5,476 nucleotides of DNA from Acholeplasmataceae bacterium UBA5617 (GCA_002424575.1 DIKN01000072.1:1-5476); one strand, 5' to 3'; counted from the first letter of the stretch, positions 1 through 5,188 are shown. Numbers and translations are program-made. Notes: generated from the sequence alone by a model not told the origin.

Positions 1-345
1 GAAATTTTGGAAAATCAGCATTTAACTTTTAAGGAAATTCAAAAGGCACTCGCTGCCCGTGGTTTTTACAATGTCTCAACGATTTATAATAACCTTGAGT
101 TTTTGATTGAACAAAAAATTGTCGTTGAAATCTATATCAATGATACCAAATATTATGATCTTTCAATGGGTAACCCCATGCATAATGCAGACAGCCACAT
201 TCACATCATGAACAAAGATACCAATGAGATTACAGAAGTTAATAGTCCCGATATCTTTGAATATGTTGCCAAGCATCCTGCATTCAAACATTTAGACCTC
301 GAATATATTCGCATTATCATTTCTGCATCCAATAAAAAGAAATAG
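1..345 (+). CDS. Fur/PerR-family metal-dependent transcription regulator, 3' part (start lies before the window)
   Basis: The reading frame is open from base 1 and ends with TAG at 343-345, giving 114 visible residues; the start and roughly the first 30 residues are missing. The winged-helix DNA-binding part is recognisable (visible residues 8-40), with the recognition-helix signature NVSTIYNNL at 24-32, very close to the SVATVYNNL of Bacillus PerR. By hand alignment the regulatory metal site of PerR (H37, D85, H91, H93, D104) is matched by H7, D53, H66, H68 and E79. The two CxxC pairs that hold the structural zinc in most family members are absent: N71 and T74 sit where the first pair should be, and the visible protein has no cysteine at all. 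About seven extra residues lie between D53 and H66. Such proteins repress iron-uptake or peroxide-stress genes with Fe2+ or Mn2+ as corepressor. Fur, PerR or Zur cannot be decided from this part alone. It converges on the lipoprotein gene. Confidence 0.85.
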   Translation, partial: EILENQHLTFKEIQKALAARGFYNVSTIYNNLEFLIEQKIVVEIYINDTKYYDLSMGNPMHNADSHIHIMNKDTNEITEVNSPDIFEYVAKHPAFKHLDLEYIRIIISASNKKK

Positions 346-371
346 CCCTTACACGACACCTTAACATGTAT

Positions 372-405
372 AAAAGCCTTCATCATTTGACGAAGGCTTT
401 ATCAT
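372..405. terminator. Probable bidirectional intrinsic terminator between convergent genes
   Basis: A 9-bp perfect stem, AAAGCCTTC at 373-381 with GAAGGCTTT at 392-400, encloses a 10-nt loop. It lies 27 bases after the stop of the Fur-family gene on the + strand, where the stem is followed by an AT-rich but broken T stretch. Read on the - strand the stem is followed by TTTTATA, so it could also end transcription of the lipoprotein gene, whose stop is about 85 bases away. Convergent placement fits a shared terminator. Confidence 0.7.
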
Positions 406-422
406 TTTATCCATTAATCGAT

Positions 423-464
423 ACTATTCAAAAATCATTTTCGAATAGTTGATGAACTTTTTTT
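423..464 (+). repeat. Inverted repeat followed by a T7 run, possible second terminator
   Basis: ACTATTC (423-429) and GAATAGT (443-449) form a 7-bp AT-rich inverted repeat around a 13-nt loop; seven Ts follow at 458-464, eight bases past the stem. It could back up the preceding terminator for + strand transcripts, but the stem is weak and the T run is too far from it to be convincing. No Fur-box-like palindrome is obvious here. Confidence 0.3.
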
Positions 465-486
465 GATTGATCTTTCTAAACGGTGA

Positions 487-2115
487 TTAACTCGGTGTCC
501 CTACCGTCATTTTTGATGCATAGCTACTCCAATAATAGGCGACCTTATAGGCATCACGTGTGGTCGTATCGGGAAAATAGATTTGTAATTGACTTGATGT
601 ATACATAAACATAAAGAGTGCACCTGTGATCATACCGTTCATCGATGTACGAACAATATAGATGCTTGCAAGACTCATACACGAATAAAATGCACCATAA
701 CCGATGAATGTGATACTATAGGGAATAACAATCGATGTTAAGGAGACGCAACCATCAAAAAGATAAGCATTAATTTCAGTTAATCCGCTGCCCAATGTGA
801 TGTCTTCAAGAGCAATACAATCTCGAAAGACGTAAATACCCATGGTTGTAACCTGATCAGGAATGATGATCGTTTTTAGAGATACCATGCCATAAAAGGC
901 GTGGTCTTTGATTGAGGTTACCCCTGTACCGAGGTCGATAGCTGTTAAGTATTGGCTACCAGAAAAGGCGTCTTCTTCAATGGTTTTCACGTGATAAGGG
1001 ACGTGATAGATAGTACCTATTTTCGCTTGAGGATAGCGCCATAATGTTTCCAAATCGTGTGAGAAAAGAACGCCATCAATCACACTATAATGGGTTCCTT
1101 CGCCTATCATATGGAATGCTTCAAGGGCAAAAGTGTGTCTAAAGATGGCGTTTCCAAGTGTTTCTACATGTGTTGAGAGATAAACATCTTTGAGTGACGT
1201 TGCATTCATAAACGCCCGTGAACCAATTGTTGTGATGGTGATCGGTAAGCGAACCGTCACCAGTGATTCAGTGGATTCAAACCCAAACTCCTTGATGGCT
1301 GTGACAGGTTTACCTTGGTATTGTTTTGGAATGCTTAAGTCAACGATTTCAAAGAGAGGATTTCGACTCACCTCATATGCTGTATCAGATTGAATTAAAT
1401 CAAAGATTAATCCTTCGGATGCCCAATCCGCATAAAGTGTCATGCTTTGTTCAGGCATCTCATCTAGATTGACACATTCGACGCTATCTTTTCCTTGATA
1501 CCATCCCGAAAAGATATAGCCTGCTTTGGTGGGTTCAAGGATGGCTATCGGATCACCAGCTGATCCTGTGATCGGAGCGATTTCTGTTCCCCCATCGGTA
1601 TCAAATGTGATCGTAAATTGCATGACCACGATGTCCCATTTTGCATATAGGGTCGCATCCTGATTGATAGGAACATCAAAGGCATAGGGGATGGTTAAAG
1701 CGGAGTCGCGATACCATCCCGAAAAGATGAAACCTTCCTTTGTTGGATCAGCGGGTTGACTGATCGAAGATTGAACCGAGGTTCTACTCACAGGATCGAC
1801 TTGTGTTCCTCCGTTTGAATCAAAGATAAGTGTATAAGTCATAGGCGTATATTTCGCATAAAGCGTTAATGATTGATTGAAAACCGTGGTTTTTCCAAGT
1901 GGCATCTCCAAGGCTTCATCAAGAAACCACCCAACAAAGATAAAACCTTCCTTTTGAGGGATTGGTAAGTCTTTCGTATCAACATCGTCTGATGACATGT
2001 CATCAATAACCGAACCTCCGTTGGATTCAAAATGAATGACAATCGCTTGATTTTGACAACCAGATAGCACAAAAAAACATGCCATCATCAAACATAATTT
2101 AAAAAGAAGTTTCAT
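487..2115 (-). CDS. Surface lipoprotein with three Listeria-Bacteroides (Flg_new) repeats and BspA-type leucine-rich repeats
   Basis: 542 residues, ATG at 2113-2115, TAA at 487-489. The N-terminus is a lipoprotein signal peptide: MKLLFK, a hydrophobic stretch, then lipobox L17-S18-G19-C20, so the mature protein should be lipid-anchored on the outer face of the membrane. Three Flg_new/InlB B-type repeats follow at about 26-89, 94-160 and 167-231, each with an F-x-S/T-x-GG start, a GFIF/GYIFxGW core and a final LYAxY/W. From about 270 to 487 come roughly eight BspA-type (LRR_5) repeats of 22-23 residues with the pattern I-x-x-x-AF-x-x-x-x-SL-x-x-I-x-I-P, split at about 338-372 by the usual island containing IDGVLFS and a YP motif. 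C433, C456 and C479 sit exactly 23 residues apart, on matching repeat positions. A cap of about 50 residues ends the protein. GAGGGG at 2121-2126, 5 nt upstream, supports this start. Such proteins are usually adhesins or host/particle-binding proteins; the ligand cannot be inferred. It is transcribed alone. Confidence 0.93.
   Translation of the reverse strand: MKLLFKLCLMMACFFVLSGCQNQAIVIHFESNGGSVIDDMSSDDVDTKDLPIPQKEGFIFVGWFLDEALEMPLGKTTVFNQSLTLYAKYTPMTYTLIFDSNGGTQVDPVSRTSVQSSISQPADPTKEGFIFSGWYRDSALTIPYAFDVPINQDATLYAKWDIVVMQFTITFDTDGGTEIAPITGSAGDPIAILEPTKAGYIFSGWYQGKDSVECVNLDEMPEQSMTLYADWASEGLIFDLIQSDTAYEVSRNPLFEIVDLSIPKQYQGKPVTAIKEFGFESTESLVTVRLPITITTIGSRAFMNATSLKDVYLSTHVETLGNAIFRHTFALEAFHMIGEGTHYSVIDGVLFSHDLETLWRYPQAKIGTIYHVPYHVKTIEEDAFSGSQYLTAIDLGTGVTSIKDHAFYGMVSLKTIIIPDQVTTMGIYVFRDCIALEDITLGSGLTEINAYLFDGCVSLTSIVIPYSITFIGYGAFYSCMSLASIYIVRTSMNGMITGALFMFMYTSSQLQIYFPDTTTRDAYKVAYYWSSYASKMTVGTPS
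1497..1728 (-). repeat. Two identical 19-bp copies inside the lipoprotein gene
   Basis: GATACCATCCCGAAAAGAT occurs at 1497-1515 and again at 1710-1728 (+ strand reading), 213 bp (71 codons) apart. Both copies encode the IFSGWY core of the second and third Flg_new repeats, while the first repeat (about 1919-1950) has clearly diverged. The identity at codon level points to repeat duplication or gene conversion within the gene rather than to protein-level convergence alone. Confidence 0.8.
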
Positions 2116-2175
2116 AAATTCCCCTCATTTCGTTTTTGTGATCATGGATTATAGGTATCGAGTGCTTATGCTTTT

Positions 2176-2204
2176 ATCATACACTGAAGCCATCATCTTG
2201 ACAA
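2176..2204 (-). promoter_or_regulatory. Sigma-A-type promoter of the lipoprotein gene
   Basis: On the - strand, TTGTCA (2199-2204) and TATGAT (2176-2181) are separated by exactly 17 bp; each matches five of six consensus bases. The predicted transcript start is near 2169, giving a leader of about 54 nt. That is much longer than the leaders predicted for the ribosome-related units in this window. Confidence 0.75.
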
Positions 2205-2234
2205 GATAGAAAATATGATTTGCTAGAATCATAG

Positions 2235-2265
2235 AAATAAAAAATAGACACTTGGCGTGTCTATT
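2235..2265 (-). terminator. Intrinsic terminator of the rsmH-mgsA unit
   Basis: Read on the - strand, AATAGACAC pairs with GTGTCTATT (2257-2265 with 2243-2251) in a 9-bp perfect stem with a 5-nt loop, followed directly by TTTTTTATTT. It lies about 20 bases past the mgsA stop and upstream of the lipoprotein promoter, so it separates the two units cleanly. Confidence 0.9.
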
Positions 2266-2284
2266 CGTAGAATTGAGTGATAGG

Positions 2285-2650
2285 TTATTTTTTAAGTGTT
2301 TTGATAAACATTGCTGCTGTTTGTGGATTCGTGGCTAAAGGTATACTATAAACATCTGACAAGCGTAAGAGTGCAGACACATCAGGTTCATGGGGCTGTG
2401 CAGTCAAAGGATCACGAAAGAAGAAAATCATATCGATTTTACCGTTAGCAACCATCGACCCAATTTCTTGGTCACCACCGAGTGGACCTGATTTTTTTAG
2501 CATGACTTTGAGTCCAGTTTCTTTGATAATCATGGTGCCTGTTGTTCCCGTTGCATAAAGATCATGTTCTTTAAAACACGCTATATTTTCTTTGACAAAA
2601 GCAATCATTTCAGGCTTTTTCTTATCGTGCGCTATCAGTGCAATTCGCAT
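2285..2650 (-). CDS. mgsA: Methylglyoxal synthase (EC 4.2.3.3)
   Basis: 121 residues; converts dihydroxyacetone phosphate into methylglyoxal and inorganic phosphate, a cytoplasmic bypass of lower glycolysis used when sugar phosphates build up or phosphate is scarce. All landmarks are present: LIAHDKKK at 5-12, ATGTTG at 33-38 and SGPLGGDQEIG at 54-64 (phosphate and substrate binding), FFRDPLTAQPHEPDVSALLR at 77-96, and IPLATN at 103-108. The residues corresponding to catalytic D71, H98 and D101 of the E. coli enzyme are D60, H87 and D90; H8 and D9 are also kept. The start matches the short N-terminus of the Bacillus enzyme. The protein stops soon after the last core helix and lacks about 15 C-terminal residues found in the Bacillus protein (137 aa, from memory). 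The ATG lies only 2 nt after the rsmH stop and its Shine-Dalgarno is inside rsmH, so it should be co-transcribed and translationally coupled with rsmH. Confidence 0.96.
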   Translation of the reverse strand: MRIALIAHDKKKPEMIAFVKENIACFKEHDLYATGTTGTMIIKETGLKVMLKKSGPLGGDQEIGSMVANGKIDMIFFFRDPLTAQPHEPDVSALLRLSDVYSIPLATNPQTAAMFIKTLKK

Positions 2651-2652
2651 GG

Positions 2653-3552
2653 TTATCTCCTTCTTAATGCTCTCAGTTTCGCAGATTTACTGCGTGAATT
2701 TTCAAGCAATTCTTTTTCACTCGGATAAATTGGTTTACGCGTTATGACTTCGGTCTTCGACGTATTTTGTGTGAGTACAGGAAGTCTTTTTAATACAGGA
2801 TCTTCCTCGCTTTCATCCCTAAAAAAATGCTTAACAATGCGATCTTCAAGGGAATGGAAGGTGATAACCACTAACCGACCATCTGGATTAAGTAAGTCAA
2901 CAGCATCCTTTAAGACTTCTTCGAGAACAGTCAACTCATCATTAACGGCAATCCGTAACGCCTGGAAGACGCGCTTTGCACTATGACCCTTTTCTTTATA
3001 GTTGACTTGATCACAAATATTTACCACATCCATGGTTGTCCTTAATGGACGTGCATCGATGATGCGACGCGCGATTTTATACGCATTTTTTTCTTCACCA
3101 TAAACATAGAAAATTCGCGCCAATTCATCGAGCTCATAGGTGTTGACAATCTCTTCTGCAGTTAACCTTTGGTGTTGATCCATCCGCATGTCAAGTGAGG
3201 TTTCCTTCAAATAGGTAAACCCTCTGGAGACATCATCGATTTGAAATGACGATAATCCTAAATCGAGCAACAAACCATCAATTCCTTTGACGTGTCTTTT
3301 CTCGAGTTCGTCTTTTAAATAGCGGAAATTAGACTTGATGATTTCATAATGATCAAAATCCTTTAAAACTTCTTTCGCATAATCAATGGCGAATTGATCT
3401 TGATCAAATGCATATAAAAAGCCACCCTTGAGCTCTTCAAGGATACGTTTACTGTGACCTGCTCCACCAAGCGTCCCATCCACATAGATACCCTGTGGTT
3501 TGATCGCTAAATATTGAATTGCTTCTTCCTTTAAAACGGTAATATGTTTCAT
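2653..3552 (-). CDS. rsmH: 16S rRNA (cytosine-1402-N4)-methyltransferase RsmH (MraW)
   Basis: 299 residues, close to the usual 310. It methylates N4 of C1402 in the decoding centre of 16S rRNA using S-adenosylmethionine. The opening HITVLKEEA is typical of the family. SAM-binding motif I is DGTLGGAGHS at 25-34, with an acidic residue at D50; DLGLSS lies at 97-102, DMRMD at 121-125, RVFQALRIAVNDEL at 194-207, FHSLEDRIVK at 232-241, and the conserved tail KPIYPSEKELLENSRSKSAK at 273-292. The region 110-200 is the helical insert domain of the family. The ATG at 3550-3552 is preceded by GAGGT (3557-3561) with a 4-nt gap. Its usual partners in the division cluster (mraZ upstream, ftsL and penicillin-binding-protein genes downstream) are absent; mgsA follows instead and rpmF lies upstream behind a terminator. 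Confidence 0.97.
   Translation of the reverse strand: MKHITVLKEEAIQYLAIKPQGIYVDGTLGGAGHSKRILEELKGGFLYAFDQDQFAIDYAKEVLKDFDHYEIIKSNFRYLKDELEKRHVKGIDGLLLDLGLSSFQIDDVSRGFTYLKETSLDMRMDQHQRLTAEEIVNTYELDELARIFYVYGEEKNAYKIARRIIDARPLRTTMDVVNICDQVNYKEKGHSAKRVFQALRIAVNDELTVLEEVLKDAVDLLNPDGRLVVITFHSLEDRIVKHFFRDESEEDPVLKRLPVLTQNTSKTEVITRKPIYPSEKELLENSRSKSAKLRALRRR
2656..2662 (-). promoter_or_regulatory. Ribosome binding site of mgsA inside the end of rsmH
   Basis: AAGGAGA (- strand) lies in the last codons of rsmH, just before its stop at 2653-2655, and 5 nt from the mgsA ATG at 2648-2650. Ribosomes ending rsmH therefore finish on top of the mgsA start, which argues for translational coupling. Confidence 0.85.
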
Positions 3553-3570
3553 AACGACCTCAACATCTCC

Positions 3571-3599
3571 ATTATCTATGAAATCAAGAGTCTTGTCAA
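3571..3599 (-). promoter_or_regulatory. Sigma-A-type promoter of rsmH-mgsA
   Basis: On the - strand TTGACA (3594-3599, perfect) and GATAAT (3571-3576, five of six) are spaced by 17 bp. The predicted start of transcription is near 3564, only about 12 nt before the ATG, so the Shine-Dalgarno at 3557-3561 would begin at about the fourth base of the mRNA. Confidence 0.85.
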
Positions 3600-3605
3600 C
3601 CGACG

Positions 3606-3634
3606 AAAGAAAAAGGTGCCTGAGGCACCCTTCC
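3606..3634 (-). terminator. Intrinsic terminator of the yceD-rpmF unit
   Basis: On the - strand GGTGCC-TCA-GGCACC forms a GC-rich hairpin (3615-3629) that a G-T wobble and two A-T pairs extend to about 9 bp; TTTTTCTTTC follows. It starts within a few bases of the rpmF stop codon and sits just upstream of the rsmH -35 box. The wobble pair forms only in the - strand transcript, which favours that direction. Confidence 0.9.
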
Positions 3635-3826
3635 TTAATCCTTCTTGGATTCTTTCTTGGTTAGTACTTGTTGACCTTTGTAATAACCACTGTTTGGTGT
3701 TACACGGTGTGGCAGTGTAAATTCACCGGTTTGTGGGCAGACAACGAGAGCTGGAGCAGTTAACTTGAAGTGAGTTCTTCTCTTTCTCTTTGCCGTTTTA
3801 CCCGTTCTACGAAATGGAACAGCCAT
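3635..3826 (-). CDS. rpmF: 50S ribosomal protein L32 (bL32), version lacking the zinc ribbon
   Basis: 63 residues; a component of the large ribosomal subunit. The N-terminal half, MAVPFRRTGKTAKRKRRTHF (1-20), is nearly the same as the Bacillus protein, and HRV (40-42) and YKG (49-51) keep the alignment in register through the C-terminal half. The zinc ribbon of ordinary L32 uses two CxxC pairs. Here only C30 survives; the other three positions are T33, T43 and S46, so zinc should not be bound in the usual way. Such C-minus forms are known in the L32 family. The tail is Lys-rich (KKESKKD). The start is fixed by a perfect AGGAGGTGA 4 nt upstream. The gene follows yceD by 11 nt, the classic arrangement, and is followed immediately by a terminator. 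Confidence 0.95.
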   Translation of the reverse strand: MAVPFRRTGKTAKRKRRTHFKLTAPALVVCPQTGEFTLPHRVTPNSGYYKGQQVLTKKESKKD

Positions 3827-3830
3827 CTGT

Positions 3831-3839
3831 TCACCTCCT
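3831..3839 (-). promoter_or_regulatory. Full-consensus ribosome binding site of rpmF overlapping the yceD stop
   Basis: AGGAGGTGA on the - strand matches the 16S anti-Shine-Dalgarno over nine bases, 4 nt from the rpmF ATG. The TAG stop of yceD (3838-3840) shares its last two bases with the site, as in TAGGAGGTGA. Termination of yceD therefore happens at the rpmF ribosome-loading site. It is the strongest Shine-Dalgarno in the window, fitting a ribosomal protein that is needed in larger amounts than YceD. Confidence 0.85.
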
Positions 3840-4269
3840 ATTTTTTGTAAGTCTTATCTAAATCAGCAAATGCGGGGTGAGCACTTCTTTCTTCTTCAAA
3901 AGAGGTTTTTTCTGCATCTGGATGATAGATGGTGTACGGTTTTTCTGACACAATATATCCAAAGAGGATATCGGGAAGTTCAAGAGGATCGGTCAGTGGA
4001 AAATCACATGCCTCTGAACTGCCAAACATGATCTCTGCATCCATATGCATGGCATATGGTACAGGCTTCAATGTTTTAGCACAAGCGAGTTCCATGTTGA
4101 CATCGAGATGAACATCGATTTCGAGTTCATCCTCAATCCATTGGAGTTTACACGTAATGGTTGCGGGTTCAATGGTTAACATGTCAGGGACTTGTTTGAG
4201 ATGATGCGAATAATCATAGGTGAAGTTGAGCACAGGTGTTTCTTTAAGTGCGTGGATTGAAAATTTCAT
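3838..4269 (-). CDS. yceD: YceD/DUF177 family protein, partner of rpmF
   Basis: 143 residues, somewhat short for a family that usually runs near 170. The family signature is seen at 61-70, LACAKTLKPV, matching the usual C-x-R-T-L-x-P pattern (here Lys instead of Arg, with C63), and at the C-terminus, HPAFADLDK (131-139), matching the usual (N/D)PRFAxL-type ending. The middle is rich in acidic residues and predicted beta strands; there is no signal peptide or membrane segment, so it should be cytoplasmic. Members are nearly always encoded next to rpmF, and work on plant and bacterial relatives links them to 23S rRNA accumulation or large-subunit biogenesis; the exact reaction is not known. The ATG at 4267-4269 has GAGGTGA at 4274-4280, 4 nt away. 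It is the first gene of a two-gene unit with rpmF. Confidence 0.88.
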   Translation of the reverse strand: MKFSIHALKETPVLNFTYDYSHHLKQVPDMLTIEPATITCKLQWIEDELEIDVHLDVNMELACAKTLKPVPYAMHMDAEIMFGSSEACDFPLTDPLELPDILFGYIVSEKPYTIYHPDAEKTSFEEERSAHPAFADLDKTYKK

Positions 4270-4289
4270 GATATCACCTCAACGAAAGT

Positions 4290-4318
4290 ATTATACAAAA
4301 TATCAAGGTAAAAGTCAA
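4290..4318 (-). promoter_or_regulatory. Sigma-A-type promoter of yceD-rpmF
   Basis: On the - strand TTGACT (4313-4318, five of six) and TATAAT (4290-4295, perfect) are 17 bp apart. The predicted transcript start is near 4283, only about 14 nt before the yceD ATG, so the Shine-Dalgarno would lie at roughly bases 4-10 of the mRNA. No attenuator or protein-binding leader can fit. Confidence 0.87.
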
Positions 4319-4360
4319 TGATTCAATAACGAATTTTATGGTTACTTTGAGTCATCATTT

Positions 4361-4380
4361 AAAAACCCCTAAGGGGTTTT
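4361..4380 (-). terminator. Intrinsic terminator overlapping the stop codon of the 233-residue protein gene
   Basis: AAAACCCC (4362-4369) and GGGGTTTT (4373-4380) form an 8-bp perfect stem with a 3-nt loop; on the - strand it reads into TTTTTAAA. The gene's TAA stop (4379-4381) contributes two bases to the stem. The structure is almost symmetrical, so it could act on either strand, but only the - strand has a gene leading into it. Confidence 0.85.
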
Positions 4381-5080
4381 AAAGTTCACGACTTCCGCGC
4401 ACTTTATGTTTGAGTGTATCCAAGAATTTCTTTTCTTGTGCTGTCAATAACACATCGATATCGTATTCATCATGGATACGATGATTGCGCAGATGGAAAG
4501 GAACAATGGTACCGTCAGCTAAACCAACTTCTAAATCGAGTGTAATGTATTTAGGATGCGTTGGATGATCGTATTTAATCGATGTTTCCATGTGAACCAC
4601 ATCAAAGTAGTTAAATTCTCCCGAAACATCAAATCCGATATGACCATTTCTATGGTCTACATTGGCTTGATGATAGAATAGTGAATCTTCGCCAAAGAAA
4701 ACAACGGTTACCAAAGCTTGGTCATAAAGCAATGTATATGTGCCATCTTCACGTTTATCGAGACGATATGCGACTTTACTGGTTTGATCAAATGCATCGG
4801 GTACAGTGATCAGCATATGGGAGGTATAATCGGCTGGTTGGATGCTTGAGAGTTGATGTGCACGATCGATGACGAGGTTATAGTCAGCTTTGAGCATTTC
4901 ATCGTAAGAAACGTTATGACGGCCAGCAAATTTTTTGAAATATTTGGATGTATATTTCGCGCGATTCTTGATGACTTTAACTTTCTTTTCTTTGACTTTG
5001 GGCTTTTTGACTTCGACGATGTCGTCTTCTGTCACGAGTTCATTATCAATAGACTTGCTTTTGATCTTTTTCTCTTTCAT
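4379..5080 (-). CDS. Conserved-looking cytoplasmic protein of unknown function, Lys-rich N-terminus
   Basis: 233 residues, not recognised. ATG at 5078-5080, with AAGGTGG at 5088-5094 (7-nt spacing). Residues 1-50 are highly charged and low-complexity, with Lys/Val/Glu runs such as KKPKVKEKKVKVIKNR at 25-40, and are probably disordered or nucleic-acid or ribosome binding. Residues 55-80 look helical. Residues 88-200 alternate hydrophobic and polar residues like a beta-rich domain: ALVTVVFFGEDSLFYHQ at 122-138, HIGFDVSGEFNYFDVVHME at 147-165, and YITLDLEVGLADGTIVPFHL at 178-197. A final helix follows at about 213-228, TAQEKKFLDTLKHKV. The strand-DGT-strand-then-C-terminal-helix ending recalls bacterial PH-like domains, but this is only a guess from pattern. 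There is no signal peptide, no membrane segment and no cysteine. It is transcribed alone, between lipoate ligase and yceD, with its own strong promoter and terminator, so it is likely a real and well-expressed gene. Confidence 0.85.
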   Translation of the reverse strand: MKEKKIKSKSIDNELVTEDDIVEVKKPKVKEKKVKVIKNRAKYTSKYFKKFAGRHNVSYDEMLKADYNLVIDRAHQLSSIQPADYTSHMLITVPDAFDQTSKVAYRLDKREDGTYTLLYDQALVTVVFFGEDSLFYHQANVDHRNGHIGFDVSGEFNYFDVVHMETSIKYDHPTHPKYITLDLEVGLADGTIVPFHLRNHRIHDEYDIDVLLTAQEKKFLDTLKHKVRGSREL

Positions 5081-5108
5081 AACTAAACCACCTTTCGCCT
5101 TCTATTCT

Positions 5109-5138
5109 ATTATATCGAATATTTAAAATAGGTGTCAA
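5109..5138 (-). promoter_or_regulatory. Near-consensus sigma-A promoter of the unknown gene
   Basis: On the - strand TTGACA (5133-5138) and TATAAT (5109-5114) are both perfect matches, with an 18-bp spacer (one over the optimum). Transcription should start near 5102, giving a leader of about 22 nt that contains the AAGGTGG ribosome site. By sequence this is among the strongest promoters in the window. Confidence 0.88.
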
Positions 5139-5188
5139 TTTTTCCCTCACTTTTAGTGAAAAGAACGACTTTTTGTATGATACGTGCT

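Noticed and set aside
423..449. Inverted repeat as a Fur-type operator
   Set aside because: It lies downstream of both flanking genes, not in a promoter region, and its ACTATTC arms do not resemble the known Fur or Per box.
1190..1393. Open frame of 67 codons on the + strand inside the lipoprotein gene
   Set aside because: It is antisense to a clearly coding region with repeat structure, has no Shine-Dalgarno, and its translation shows no family features. The same applies to antisense frames at 2744-2986, 3929-4111, 4853-5086 and 4935-5126, and to the - strand frames at 201-386 and 1866-2072.
2116..2284. Riboswitch or small RNA in the 169-bp gap before the lipoprotein gene
   Set aside because: The gap is accounted for by the mgsA terminator, the lipoprotein promoter and its 54-nt leader; I see no further conserved stem or known riboswitch core.
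2285..2300. Possible frameshift in the A-run at the end of mgsA that would explain the short C-terminus
   Set aside because: Shifting frame at this run gives an extension running through the terminator hairpin whose residues (ITYHSILRIDT...) do not resemble the known MgsA tail, so a natural shortening is more likely.
5145..5175. Small hairpins (TCACT/AGTGA at 5147-5159 and AAAAG/CTTTT at 5159-5173) as a terminator for the lipoate ligase gene
   Set aside because: The stems are only 5 bp, mostly A-T, and the - strand side is not followed by a T run. Read-through into the next gene, or a terminator too weak to recognise, is equally possible.
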